From positions 269,894 to 333,893 of the forward strand of contig JAKRSF010000003.1 in assembly GCA_022402445.1 (NCBI GenBank): a stretch of 64,000 nucleotides of DNA. Direction: 5' to 3'. The position numbers were made by a program, and so were the translations under genes. Origin of the DNA: Cyanobacteriota bacterium. GTDB taxonomy: Bacteria > Cyanobacteriota > Cyanobacteriia > CACIAM-69d. Every line of letters begins with the position of its first letter. Within the stretch, counting starts at the first letter, position 1. The notes beneath the pieces were generated by a model. That model ran no database searches. It saw only the letters and a program-made list of their open reading frames with translations, and was not told the origin of the DNA. Shown here piece after piece: positions 36,902 to 44,840 of this stretch.

Positions 36902-37684
36902 ATGACCACCCCCCACCGTTTCTACGGTCTCGCCGCCACCGCCGCGATCGCCACCGCCGCGATCGCCACCGCCGCGATCGCCACCCCCGCGATCGCCACG
37001 GAAATCACCCCCTCCCCCGAAGCCAGCCCCACCGAAGCTAGCCTCACGGAGGCCCTGGCCCCCACCGCCCTTGACCACTTCGAGGCCAGCGCCGCCGCCA
37101 CCCGCGCCGACGCCCTCACCCCCACGGATTCCCCCTGGCAGCAGGCCACCCTTCGCCTAGATGCCACCCCCACGGACAGCCCCGAAGCCCGCCGCTTTGA
37201 GGTGGCCCAAGCGCCCTACCGCAACTCCGCCGGTCGCCGCAATAGCGCCAAATTCAGCTACACCGGCATCGGTGGCGCGATCGGCATCAGCGACGACGAG
37301 GACGAAACCAACCTGGGTGAAGGGGGCTTTTCGATCCTGGGTAAAACCGGCCTCAGCGAGCGGTTCTCGATCCACAGTGCCAGCGTCCTCGGCGACAACA
37401 GCGTGTCCACCTTCGCCCTGACCGCCGACTTCCCCATCTACACCGAAGGGTCCGTCGAGGAGCGTTCCGTCTCCCTGGTGCCCTTTGTGGGGGCGGGCAT
37501 TGCCCTCAATAACCTGTTCAAGGACGATAGCCAGGTGGGCTTTGTCCTGACGGGCGGCGTGGATGTGCCCATTGCCTACCGCCTGACGGCCACGGGCCGC
37601 GTCGTGAGCGCCTTCTTCGGGGATAGCACCGATTTGGCGATCGCCCTGGGCATTGGCTACACCTACACGGGCTTCTTCAAGTAG
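36902..37684 (+). CDS. Predicted outer-membrane beta-barrel protein
   Basis: About 260 residues. The start at 36902 (MTTPHRFYGLAATAAIATAA) gives a proper signal peptide, whereas the frame upstream of it overlaps the preceding gene. The signal region is built of AIATA repeats encoded by tandem HIP1 sites, with likely cleavage near AIAT-EITPS. A low-complexity Thr/Ala/Pro/Glu linker to about residue 100 precedes a C-terminal domain with alternating strands (KFSYTGIGGAIGISDDEDET, FALTADFPIYTEGSVEERSV, TALGIGYTYTGFFK-type end: IALGIGYTYTGFFK). The terminal aromatic FFK fits a barrel. The function is unknown. A strong terminator follows. Confidence 0.78.
   Translation: MTTPHRFYGLAATAAIATAAIATAAIATPAIATEITPSPEASPTEASLTEALAPTALDHFEASAAATRADALTPTDSPWQQATLRLDATPTDSPEARRFEVAQAPYRNSAGRRNSAKFSYTGIGGAIGISDDEDETNLGEGGFSILGKTGLSERFSIHSASVLGDNSVSTFALTADFPIYTEGSVEERSVSLVPFVGAGIALNNLFKDDSQVGFVLTGGVDVPIAYRLTATGRVVSAFFGDSTDLAIALGIGYTYTGFFK
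36944..36996 (+). repeat. Four HIP1 octamers in tandem, 15-bp period, inside a signal-peptide coding region
   Basis: GCGATCGC occurs at 36944, 36959, 36974 and 36989, each within the 15-base unit GCCGCGATCGCCACC. The unit is in frame (15 = 5 codons) and encodes AAIAT repeats that form the hydrophobic core and cleavage region of the signal peptide. Confidence 0.9.
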
Positions 37685-37764
37685 CGATCGCGGTGGACCG
37701 GCGAGGGACCGTAGGCAAGGCAACGCCTTCAGATCGCCCACGCCGCCCAACCGATCCAACCCGA

Positions 37765-37790
37765 GGGGGCTCTCGCGCGGCCCCCTTTTT
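37765..37790 (+). terminator. Rho-independent terminator
   Basis: GGGGGC / GCCCCC stem with a nine-base loop, followed by TTTTT. It lies about 80 bp after the outer-membrane-like gene. Confidence 0.88.
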
Positions 37791-37798
37791 GCTGGCCT

Positions 37799-37850
37799 CC
37801 AAAATACAAATCCAAAACACAAGTCCAAAACACAAGCTCAAAACAAAGGG
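37799..37850. repeat. Degenerate 13-bp tandem repeat, about four copies
   Basis: The unit is CCAAAACACAAGT with variants CCAAAATACAAAT, CCAAAACACAAGC and TCAAAACAAAGGG. It is A-rich and directly follows the terminator at 37765-37790. It stands out sharply against the GC-rich surroundings. Confidence 0.75.
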
Positions 37851-37972
37851 TGTAGCCCTGTGGTACACCCCTGTGGATCGTGTGATTGAGTTGGTTGATT
37901 TTCCGGGGAACCGGAGGGGAACCGGGGCGATCGCGGCCCGAAGCGACATCTTAGGCGATCGCCCTTGGCCCC

Positions 37973-38155
37973 CTAGAGCCGGTGGGCGTAGAGACCGGGG
38001 GCATAGGCTTCAATCACCCGGGCCGTGAAGGCGCAGGTGACCATTAAATAATCACAGGTGGGGCACTGAACCCGCACCACATGGCGATCGCGGCCATATG
38101 ATCGCTCCGCCTGGTGGCCACAGTTCGGACAGTAAATTGATTCAATGACAGACAT
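37973..38155 (-). CDS. Small zinc-ribbon protein
   Basis: The 60 residues contain two CxxC pairs (YCPNCGHQAERS and VQCPTCDYLMVTC), a classic zinc-ribbon, followed by FTARVIEAYAPGLYAHR. Similar 55-60 residue cyanobacterial proteins are often labelled as PriA-related in databases, but this is far too short to be a helicase. It probably binds nucleic acid or protein. The function is unknown. Confidence 0.8.
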   Translation of the reverse strand: MSVIESIYCPNCGHQAERSYGRDRHVVRVQCPTCDYLMVTCAFTARVIEAYAPGLYAHRL

Positions 38156-38703
38156 GACTAAAAACCCCTATTTCTGAAAATCCAGACCAACGAACACTTC
38201 AGCAATCCAACGCCAATCGCCTGCGGTTTCCCCGTCACCCCTAGGCCCTAATGGTTTGATCAAATGGTTTAGCCGATGGGCTGGACCGATTTAGATCCTA
38301 AGTTTAGGGCCTTAATTTCAAGGCCAGAGTGAAGGGGATCACTGCACGGGGCGGCTTGGCGGTGTAACGGTCGGAGGATCGAATGGACCATGGAGCCCAT
38401 GGGCTAACGGATCATCAAAACGATCATCAATATGCATGGACCGGGGGCCACTGGTGATAATTTCCAGCGGCCCCTGCTGTTTCTATTGTTGCGGGAGATT
38501 TGAAAAGATGAGCTTATTCTTAAGATTATTTTGCCTTTTGCGTTGGGTTGCCTGATGGGCGGGCTGAGATGGCCGTTTCCTGGAATTTGGGCTGGATTTT
38601 TGCGATCCCTTTGGGGATGGGATCAATTCTAGGGTTGGGCTGAAATGGAATAGTTTTGTATCAAAGGCAACGAATCAATCGTTTTTATGGGTTTTAAGAA
38701 GGA
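38156..38703. other. 548-bp non-coding region with a strong hairpin
   Basis: There is no convincing gene. At 38444-38474 GGGGCC-a-CTGG and CCAG-c-GGCCCC pair around a nine-base AT-rich loop, followed on the plus strand by TGCTGTTTCTATTGTT. It could be the terminator of a short plus-strand RNA. The 38500-38700 part is AT-rich for this genome. HIP1 sites are absent here, in contrast with neighbours. Confidence 0.5.
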
Positions 38704-39966
38704 TTAAATGGGGTCGGAGGAGGGGCGATCGCGGGTTTCGTGCAATAGGTGCCAGGGCAAGGTGCGATCGCGGGCGAGTTCCTGGGCGATGGCGGCGGCC
38801 CCGTGGCGGTTGATGTGGCTGGGGTCGGCGAAGCGATCGCGGGCGTCGGGCCACAGGAGCAGGTAGTCTAGCACGCGGCCTCCGTTGGGGGGGAAGGTGG
38901 CGGCGAGGTATTGGTTAAATTGCTGTTCGTAGCCGAGGCGGACGGGATCGAGGTAGTCGCGGCTCAGGGGCAGGTTGATGAAGGCGAGGGTGATGCCGCG
39001 CGATCGCGTGTGGTTGAGCAAACGGCGGGCGGCCTGATCCTGGGGGCCATCGAGGCGGAAGGGGACGTAGCTGCCGTCATATTGCCCCGCCACCTTAGGG
39101 AATTGGGCGTAGTAGCGGGCGGGATCGAACCGGCGGGGATCGGCCAAAAAGCCGGTGGGGGTGAGGGGGTCCATGGCGAAACGGCGCGGATCCACGGGGG
39201 CGATCGCGGGGGGTTCGAGGGCGCGCAGGGTGATGGTGTCCTGGCAGGGGACGGTGCGGGTGAGGGCTCGCTGGGCGCGATCGAGCAGCCGTCCGCCCAC
39301 GGGGGACCAGCCCTCAATGGGGCAGCCCGCCGCGATCGCGTAGGTGCCGATGCCCAGGGCGGCGAACCGTTCTCCGAGGTCCGGCGGGGGGGCGGGGGTG
39401 GGGCGCTGGCCGGTGGCGACGGCGCGATGGCCCGCTGAGGAGGCGATCGCCGCGAAGGTCAGATCAGGCCGTCCGGCATTGAAGGCGCGGGAGCCATCGC
39501 CCCAGAGAATCAGGCGCGGGGCGCGATCGGGGGGCAGCAGTTCCCGCACCACCCAATCCACCACCTGGGCCGTGGCTCCGTTGATGCTGAAGTTATAGAT
39601 CCGCAAATTGCCGTGGCCCTGGCGGGCGAGTTCCTGGGTCAGCACGTCGGGATCAATGCCCTGGAGCGATCGCGAACTGCCCACAATCAGCACATCGGGG
39701 CGACCGACGCGGCTGAGGTACTGCAAATATTGCTCAAGCTGTTGCCCCAGGCGCGGGCTGCCAAAGTCGGGCAGGGGCTCGGAGGTGGCGGCGCGGCTCA
39801 GTTGGGGGCTTGGGCTGTGGGGTACGTTGGCGCTGGTGTTGGCTTGGGCGGCGAGGGGAATGCTGATCCCCAGGGCGATCGCCGTGAGGCGGATCCCGAG
39901 GTTGATCCCCAGGCGGCACCGCGATCGCGGCAACCCAGCGCCCAGGGGCAGAGAACGAATATCCAT
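38704..39966 (-). CDS. SGNH-like (DUF1574-type) exported protein
   Basis: About 420 residues from ATG 39966 (MDIRSLPLGAGLPRSRC). ATG 39972 is also possible, while the longer frame overlaps the upstream gene. The N-terminal signal region ends near ALGISIPLAAQA. The fold looks SGNH-hydrolase-like: VLIVGSSRSLQGIDPDVL carries the candidate Ser block, YNFSINGATAQVVDWV the Gly/Asn block, and FADPSHINRHGAAAIAQELA the Asp-His block at the C-terminus. Proteins of this type modify exopolysaccharide or cell-surface glycans in other bacteria. Here the role is inferred only. It follows the coiled-coil gene by 11 bp or less. Confidence 0.78.
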   Translation of the reverse strand: MDIRSLPLGAGLPRSRCRLGINLGIRLTAIALGISIPLAAQANTSANVPHSPSPQLSRAATSEPLPDFGSPRLGQQLEQYLQYLSRVGRPDVLIVGSSRSLQGIDPDVLTQELARQGHGNLRIYNFSINGATAQVVDWVVRELLPPDRAPRLILWGDGSRAFNAGRPDLTFAAIASSAGHRAVATGQRPTPAPPPDLGERFAALGIGTYAIAAGCPIEGWSPVGGRLLDRAQRALTRTVPCQDTITLRALEPPAIAPVDPRRFAMDPLTPTGFLADPRRFDPARYYAQFPKVAGQYDGSYVPFRLDGPQDQAARRLLNHTRSRGITLAFINLPLSRDYLDPVRLGYEQQFNQYLAATFPPNGGRVLDYLLLWPDARDRFADPSHINRHGAAAIAQELARDRTLPWHLLHETRDRPSSDPI

Positions 39967-39977
39967 GGCCATAACTT

Positions 39978-40481
39978 TCAACTGCCCCACCGGCCCAACA
40001 ACCACCCCGCCAGCAGCCCCAGCCCCCCGAAGCGCACCGCCTGCCAGAACCATTCCCGCAGGGCCGCTTCAATGGGCAGCCGTTCCAGGAGGGCCAGATC
40101 CAGGCGCTGCTGCTCCCGCTGGAGGTGTTTGAGTTCCGCCGCGAGCTGCTGCCGCCGTTCGCGATCGCGGGTGGCCGCCAGGGCAGGGCGAATGGTTTCG
40201 ATGCGCTGATCCCCGCCCTGTCGCCGTTCCCAAAGCACCTGGGATCGGCCAAAGCGATCGCGCAGATCCGCCACCGACGTCTCCAGGGCCGTCAACTCCG
40301 CCCCAAAGGTTTGGCAAAATTCCAGCAAATCCGACGGGTCCGGGGCCGCCGCATCGGTGGTGGACCCTGGGGGGGTAGAGGGGTTGGGATCAGACTCAGG
40401 GGTGGGTCGAGGCAAGGGAGAAAACCGGCATCGGTCCGGCGCGATCGCGGCAGTCAAGGGCAACGCAAGGGAGATTTCCAA
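39978..40481 (-). CDS. Membrane-anchored coiled-coil protein
   Basis: The 167 residues run from a TTG at 40481 (start uncertain). A disordered Pro-rich N-terminus is followed by a coiled coil (for example QLAAELKHLQREQQRLDLAL). A single C-terminal membrane segment closes the protein (AVRFGGLGLLAGWLLGRWGS). TATACT lies 9 bases upstream of the TTG, so translation may begin further in. The stop is directly followed by the SGNH-like gene, implying co-translation and perhaps a shared envelope function. The family is not recognised. Confidence 0.68.
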   Translation of the reverse strand: MEISLALPLTAAIAPDRCRFSPLPRPTPESDPNPSTPPGSTTDAAAPDPSDLLEFCQTFGAELTALETSVADLRDRFGRSQVLWERRQGGDQRIETIRPALAATRDRERRQQLAAELKHLQREQQRLDLALLERLPIEAALREWFWQAVRFGGLGLLAGWLLGRWGS

Positions 40482-40543
40482 GCTTTAGTATAGGAAAGTC
40501 CCAGACCTGCCCCCCAGCTTCCCTCCATCCCCACACGATCCCC

Positions 40544-40897
40544 ATGGCCCAGCTTGAGCTTTCCCCCTCGGTCCAGGTCCGCCTAGCGGCCCCCGTCTCC
40601 CCCCACGCCCAGCGCCCCTGCCAAGACCTCAGCGATCTAGAACTGGCTCAGGTACTCGCCGCCCGCCTCGCGATCGCGGAAACCAACTGGCACCAGGCCA
40701 AGGGCAAACGATCACTCCGGGCACGGGAACAGGCCGCCGCCGCGATCGTCTATCTGCTGCGGGGCAACGATGCGGAAGCCCGCGATCGCCTCCAGCAGGC
40801 CATGGGCTGGCTCGACGGCACCCTCACCGCCCCCCCCTGCCCCACCCACGGCACGCGATCGCCCAAACCCTCAAAAAAAGCTAACGAAAAAAGCTAA
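40544..40897 (+). CDS. Conserved cyanobacterial small protein, unknown function
   Basis: The 117 residues contain a helical core (LSDLELAQVLAARLAIAETN then WHQAKGKRSLRAREQAAAAI and ARDRLQQAMGWLDGTL). A Pro/Cys segment (PPCPTHGTRSPKP) and a Lys-rich tail follow. I believe it belongs to a cyanobacteria-restricted DUF family (possibly DUF6439) but cannot confirm this. It is divergent from the coiled-coil/SGNH pair, with a 62-bp gap. Confidence 0.72.
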   Translation: MAQLELSPSVQVRLAAPVSPHAQRPCQDLSDLELAQVLAARLAIAETNWHQAKGKRSLRAREQAAAAIVYLLRGNDAEARDRLQQAMGWLDGTLTAPPCPTHGTRSPKPSKKANEKS

Positions 40898-40944
40898 TGC
40901 CTGATCCCCGGTGATCGCCCCCCGATCCCCGAAGTTTTGATCCC

Positions 40945-41514
40945 CTAGCGGGCCAGCGCCTCACAGCGTTCCCGCAGACGCGCCGCCCAACTATCCCAGG
41001 GCAACCGCACCGGACCCGCCTCCACCGCCGCCCCCTCGCCATCGATCGCCTCATCCGCCGCCAAAGCCTTGTACAAACGCAGCTCCCGGCCACAGTCGCT
41101 CCACTGCACCCCATCAAACACCTGGCGCAGAATGAACAGCCCCCGGCCACATTCCCAGTCATCGCAGGGCAGCGCAAAGGGATCATCCAGCACCTCCGCG
41201 ATCGCCCCGGCATCCTCCGAAGCCGCGATCGCCGAGCAGCAGTGGGGCGTCTCAAACCCACAGCCCTGGTCCGTAATCACCCACCAATAGCCCTCGCACA
41301 TGGTCATGAAGCGCACATAGACCTGCTTGCTAGGATCCAAACAATTGCCGTGCTTCGCCGCATTCACCAGCGCCTCCTGTAACCCCAGCCGCACCTGATC
41401 CCGCCAGGGGGGTGGCACATCCGCCGTCAGTAGATCCAGAACCGGACAAAGATGGAGCGTTGAGGCAAAGCTCAATTTGCGCCACGGCCGCCGTACCGAA
41501 CGGGAAAGTATCAT
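40945..41514 (-). CDS. Anti-sigma factor type histidine-kinase-like ATPase (RsbW family)
   Basis: A predicted serine/threonine kinase of the HATPase_c_2 family, which usually binds a sigma factor or an anti-anti-sigma protein. About 189 residues from ATG 41514 (MILSRSVRRPWRKLSFAST). The N-box is LGLQEALVNAAKHGNCLDPS, the G1 box is VITDQGCGFE and the G2 region is CGRGLFILRQVFDGVQW. An acidic insertion between G1 and G2 (ASEDAGAIAEVLDDPFALPC) and a C-terminal extension of about 40 residues are typical of cyanobacterial members. SigF, encoded in this window, is a conceivable partner. Confidence 0.9.
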   Translation of the reverse strand: MILSRSVRRPWRKLSFASTLHLCPVLDLLTADVPPPWRDQVRLGLQEALVNAAKHGNCLDPSKQVYVRFMTMCEGYWWVITDQGCGFETPHCCSAIAASEDAGAIAEVLDDPFALPCDDWECGRGLFILRQVFDGVQWSDCGRELRLYKALAADEAIDGEGAAVEAGPVRLPWDSWAARLRERCEALAR

Positions 41515-42274
41515 AGGGGGTTCGCCAAAAGCTTGACCGCTCCGCATCCCCAATGGCGCAATCGCGTCACCACCGGCCCCGAAAAATTCGGCAGCACCCA
41601 AGGGACCGACCTAAATATGCGCACTTGATGGGGGTGCGATCGCCGACTCCCAGCGGAATCGGACCATTCAAACATCAGACCAGAAGTAGGCGTAACCAGC
41701 CCCAAACGGCAACCCTTAAGCAGCGCAAATGGGGGTAATTACGCTGAATCCATTGTATCGGACCTAGCGGTTATCTCAACACCCCCATCGCCCCCAAAAC
41801 GGGGCCATCGCCCCTTCAATTCACCCCAAAAATAAAGGCAATCCCCCCAACGAAGGGCCATCACCCCCAGGCGATTCACCCCAGTCATTTCAGAAACTTT
41901 TAGGTTGTTTTAATCCCCCAACGGGGACAAGGACGGATCAAAGGATGGATCAATCGATCGATGGCACAACCTGGACTCCTCAGGGATGCGCCGCCCGCGA
42001 TCACCACCCCCAGCACCCATCGCCCCCCACCCACCATCCCCACCAACAAAATGGCCCCGCATTAACCGGAATGAACCGCAATTAACCGGGGCCAAAGGCC
42101 ATCATCAAAAATCAATCAAAAATCAATCCAACCAACCCCCTTACGCTGCCCTAAATAGGGTCAGGGGGCACAAGGGATCAGGGCCTGATCTTTAAAAAAA
42201 GCCCCTTGCCCCTAGCTTTAAGCCCCCTATCTTCAGGGCCATGGGAGGACCATCGAACAACTCGACACCACAGC
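41515..42274. other. 760-bp non-coding region with short repeats
   Basis: No gene is recognised. It contains an imperfect direct repeat of about 40 bp (41790-41828 and 41842-41883), each copy ending ATTCACCCCA. It also has a two-copy AAAAATCAATC repeat near 42113-42135 and a GGCCCC...GGGGCC inverted repeat near 42053-42094. At 42176-42190 there is a perfect palindrome, GATCAGGGCCTGATC. The region is poor in HIP1 sites. It may contain regulatory RNA or degenerate sequence. Confidence 0.5.
41790..41883. repeat. Imperfect 40-bp direct repeat
   Basis: Two copies (41790-41828, 41842-41883) share CCCCC-AACG-GGGCCATC-CCCC and end in ATTCACCCCA. Thirteen bases separate them. A third degenerate piece (ATCCCCCAACGGGGAC) follows near 41912. 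Confidence 0.55.
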
Positions 42275-43441
42275 CTAGTACTGCGGCACCGACGGATCCA
42301 CCTGCTCGCTCCAGGCATTGATCCCCCCCGCCACATTCGTCCCCTCGATCCCCGCCGTCTGGAGAATCGCCAGGGCCTTGGCAGAGCGGCCCCCCATCTT
42401 GCAATGGGCAATCAACCGTCGGTTCCCCAGCAGTTCCTTCACCTTCTCCACCCCCGGACCCGCCTCAATGTCGGGCAGGGGCACCAGCACCGACCCCGGA
42501 ATGCGGCCGATCTCATACTCCGGCGGATTGCGCACATCCACCAGCAGATAATCCTCCGCCCCGCTGTCGATCAGGGCCTTCAACTCCGTCACGGTCATTT
42601 CGGGCAACATGGGCACCTCCGGCGCAGCACTCGGCGGAGCCATGCCGCAGAACTGTTCATAGTCAATCAGGCGATCAATCACCGGGCGCTCCGGGTTGGG
42701 GCGCAATTTCAGTTCCCGGAACTTCATGGTCAAGGCGTTATAGAGCATCAGGCGGCCGCTGAGGGTTTCCCCTTTGCCCAAGATGATCTTGACCGTTTCC
42801 GTCGCCTGGATCACGCCGATGATCCCCGGCAAAATCCCCAGGACGCCCCCTTCGGCGCAGGACGGCACCATCCCCGGCGGCGGCGGTTCGGGATACAGGT
42901 CGCGGTAGTTGGGGCCGCCTTCGTAGTTGAAGACGGTGGCCTGCCCCTCGAACCGGAAGATGGAGCCGTAGACGTTGGGCTTGTCGAGGAGGACGCAGGC
43001 GTCGTTGACCAGGTAGCGGGTGGGGAAGTTGTCCGTGCCATCTACCACGATGTCGTAGGGCCGGATGATGTCGAGGGCGTTTTCGGAACTGAGGCGGGTT
43101 TCGTAGAGGTCCACCTGGCAGTTGGGGTTGATCTCGTGGATCCGGTTTTTGGCGGATTCGATTTTGGGTTTGCCCACCCAGGAGGTGCCGTGGATGACCT
43201 GCCGCTGGAGGTTGGAGGTGTCTACGATGTCGAAATCGACGATGCCGAGACGACCGATCCCGGCGGCGGCGAGGTAGAGCAGCAGGGGGGATCCGAGGCC
43301 GCCGGTGCCGATGCAGAGGACGCTGGCGGCCTTGAGGCGACGCTGCCCTTCAACGCCGACTTCGGGCAGGATGAGGTGGCGGGAGAAGCGTTCGTACTCT
43401 TCGCGGCTGAGTTGGGTTTGCTCGATGTCGAGGTTTAGCAT
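42275..43441 (-). CDS. moeB: ThiF/MoeB adenylyltransferase fused to rhodanese domain
   Basis: This enzyme activates the C-terminus of a ubiquitin-like sulfur carrier (MoaD/ThiS type) by adenylation and passes sulfur to it. The 388 residues comprise an E1-like domain from residue 1 to about 265 with the ATP-binding GTGGLGSPLLLYLAAAGIGR, the Asp/Arg site VDGTDNFPTRYLVNDACVL and the Cys-containing PSCAEGGVLGILPGI. A C-terminal rhodanese domain follows (YLLVDVRNPPEYEIGRIPGS, active-site loop AHCKMGGRSAKAL). The cysteine desulfurase about 1.4 kb upstream could supply the persulfide. MoeZ-type or thiamine/tRNA thiolation roles are also possible. Confidence 0.93.
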   Translation of the reverse strand: MLNLDIEQTQLSREEYERFSRHLILPEVGVEGQRRLKAASVLCIGTGGLGSPLLLYLAAAGIGRLGIVDFDIVDTSNLQRQVIHGTSWVGKPKIESAKNRIHEINPNCQVDLYETRLSSENALDIIRPYDIVVDGTDNFPTRYLVNDACVLLDKPNVYGSIFRFEGQATVFNYEGGPNYRDLYPEPPPPGMVPSCAEGGVLGILPGIIGVIQATETVKIILGKGETLSGRLMLYNALTMKFRELKLRPNPERPVIDRLIDYEQFCGMAPPSAAPEVPMLPEMTVTELKALIDSGAEDYLLVDVRNPPEYEIGRIPGSVLVPLPDIEAGPGVEKVKELLGNRRLIAHCKMGGRSAKALAILQTAGIEGTNVAGGINAWSEQVDPSVPQY

Positions 43442-43593
43442 AGGCGTTGCGGCGGTGGTGCTTTCGGGTGGGGCGCGGTGGGGTCGGCCCGGTGGGGGCC
43501 GCGCGCGCGATCGCGGTGGATCAAGGCCGAAGGGACCGCTGGTTTGGGTGCGTGTGACAAACGCCCATCATATCAAGTTGGGCTGTCGGGGGG

Positions 43594-44580
43594 TCAGGTG
43601 GGGCGGCCTTGGGTTTCTTGGGCCTTGAGGGTCATGAGTTCTTGGACGGTGGCGAAGCGGTAGCCCTGCTGGCGGAGGGTTTGGATGATTTGGGGCAGGG
43701 CGGCAACGGTGGCGCGGCGATCGCCACCGCCGTCGTGCATGAGGATGATGTTGCCCGGTTGGGCATTGGCGATCGCGCGCTGGACGATGGTGGAGGCAGC
43801 GGGGCGTCGCCAGTCGGAGGTGTCGTGGCTCCACATGACGATGGCATAGCCCAGCCCCCGGGCGCGGGCATCGAGGCCATTGTTGAGGGTGCCGCCGGGG
43901 GGCCGATAGAGGCGGGTGGTTTTGCCGGTGAGGCGGTGGATCAGGGCGCTGGTGTTGTCGATTTCCTGGGCGGCGGTGGCGGAGTCGGCGAAGCGCATCC
44001 GGTGGGTCCAGGTGTGGTTGCCAAATTCATGGCCCTCGGCGGCGATGCGGCGCATCAGGTCCGGCTGCCCCTGGGCGACGCGGCCAATGACGAAGAAGGT
44101 GGCCTTGGCGTTTTCCCGCTGGAGGATGTCGAGGATTTGGCGGGTGTAGGTGGGGTTGGGGCCGTCGTCGAAGGTGAGGGCGACGACCTTTTCGCCGCTG
44201 GCAAGGGTGACGCGATCAATGCGCTGGCCGGCGAACATGGGGGGCAGGATACGGTTGGCCCGCTCGGTGGCGATCGCCTGCTGAATGCTGCTGAGGGAGT
44301 CGCGGAGGCCCTGCTGGCTGCGGTCCAGTTGCAGGCGGGCGGGCGAGGGCATTTCCTGATCGAAGAGGGGCCGCTCGATGACCTTGGGGGCTCCGGCGGA
44401 CGGCAGGGCGATGGAGGCAATCAGGCCAGCGATTAGTCCCACTAAGGCCCAAAAGGCTGCCATTTCCCAGAAGGAGGGGCGACGGCGGCGCGATCGCACG
44501 GCGCGGCGTTGCTGGGGGCCGGGGCGAGAAACCGAGGGCAGGGGGCGATGGGCAGCACGGCGGGCCAGGGAGAGAATCAC
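43594..44580 (-). CDS. Polysaccharide deacetylase family protein (membrane-anchored)
   Basis: A NodB-homology de-N-acetylase acting on peptidoglycan or another envelope polysaccharide. The 328 residues have an Arg-rich N-terminus followed by one membrane helix (MAAFWALVGLIAGLIASIAL) and a helical linker. The catalytic domain has all five motifs: VALTFDDGPNPT (Asp-Asp), HEFGNHTWTH (metal His), LYRPPGGTLN (motif 3), MWSHDTSDW and ILMHDGGGDR (motif 5 His). The start is GTG at 44580. It faces the periplasm as a signal-anchored protein. Confidence 0.92.
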   Translation of the reverse strand: MILSLARRAAHRPLPSVSRPGPQQRRAVRSRRRRPSFWEMAAFWALVGLIAGLIASIALPSAGAPKVIERPLFDQEMPSPARLQLDRSQQGLRDSLSSIQQAIATERANRILPPMFAGQRIDRVTLASGEKVVALTFDDGPNPTYTRQILDILQRENAKATFFVIGRVAQGQPDLMRRIAAEGHEFGNHTWTHRMRFADSATAAQEIDNTSALIHRLTGKTTRLYRPPGGTLNNGLDARARGLGYAIVMWSHDTSDWRRPAASTIVQRAIANAQPGNIILMHDGGGDRRATVAALPQIIQTLRQQGYRFATVQELMTLKAQETQGRPT

Positions 44581-44840
44581 GGTTGGGGCCTGGGGAAGGG
44601 AAGGGATGGACCGAAGCTGGGGGCGCTGGGGGCTGGCCTGGGGAGCGTAGACTCCCGCCCGCTGGGGCGTACCGAAACGCGGTTGGAGACGTTGCTAGGG
44701 GATACCCTGGCGGGGCGATCGCGATCGCGCCATTGGGCATGATCGCAAAGGCGAACCGCAGAAGGGGTCTAGAAACGTGGGCAAAAACGTCGCGGGGGGA
44801 GGGGGAATCCCGGATTTCTCACGAAAGGGATTTGGGCGGA

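Noticed and set aside
41903..41930. Phrase GTTTTAATCCCCCAACGGGG resembling the start of a cyanobacterial CRISPR repeat
   Set aside because: No regularly spaced copies and no cas genes nearby. The similarity is better explained by the local imperfect repeats.
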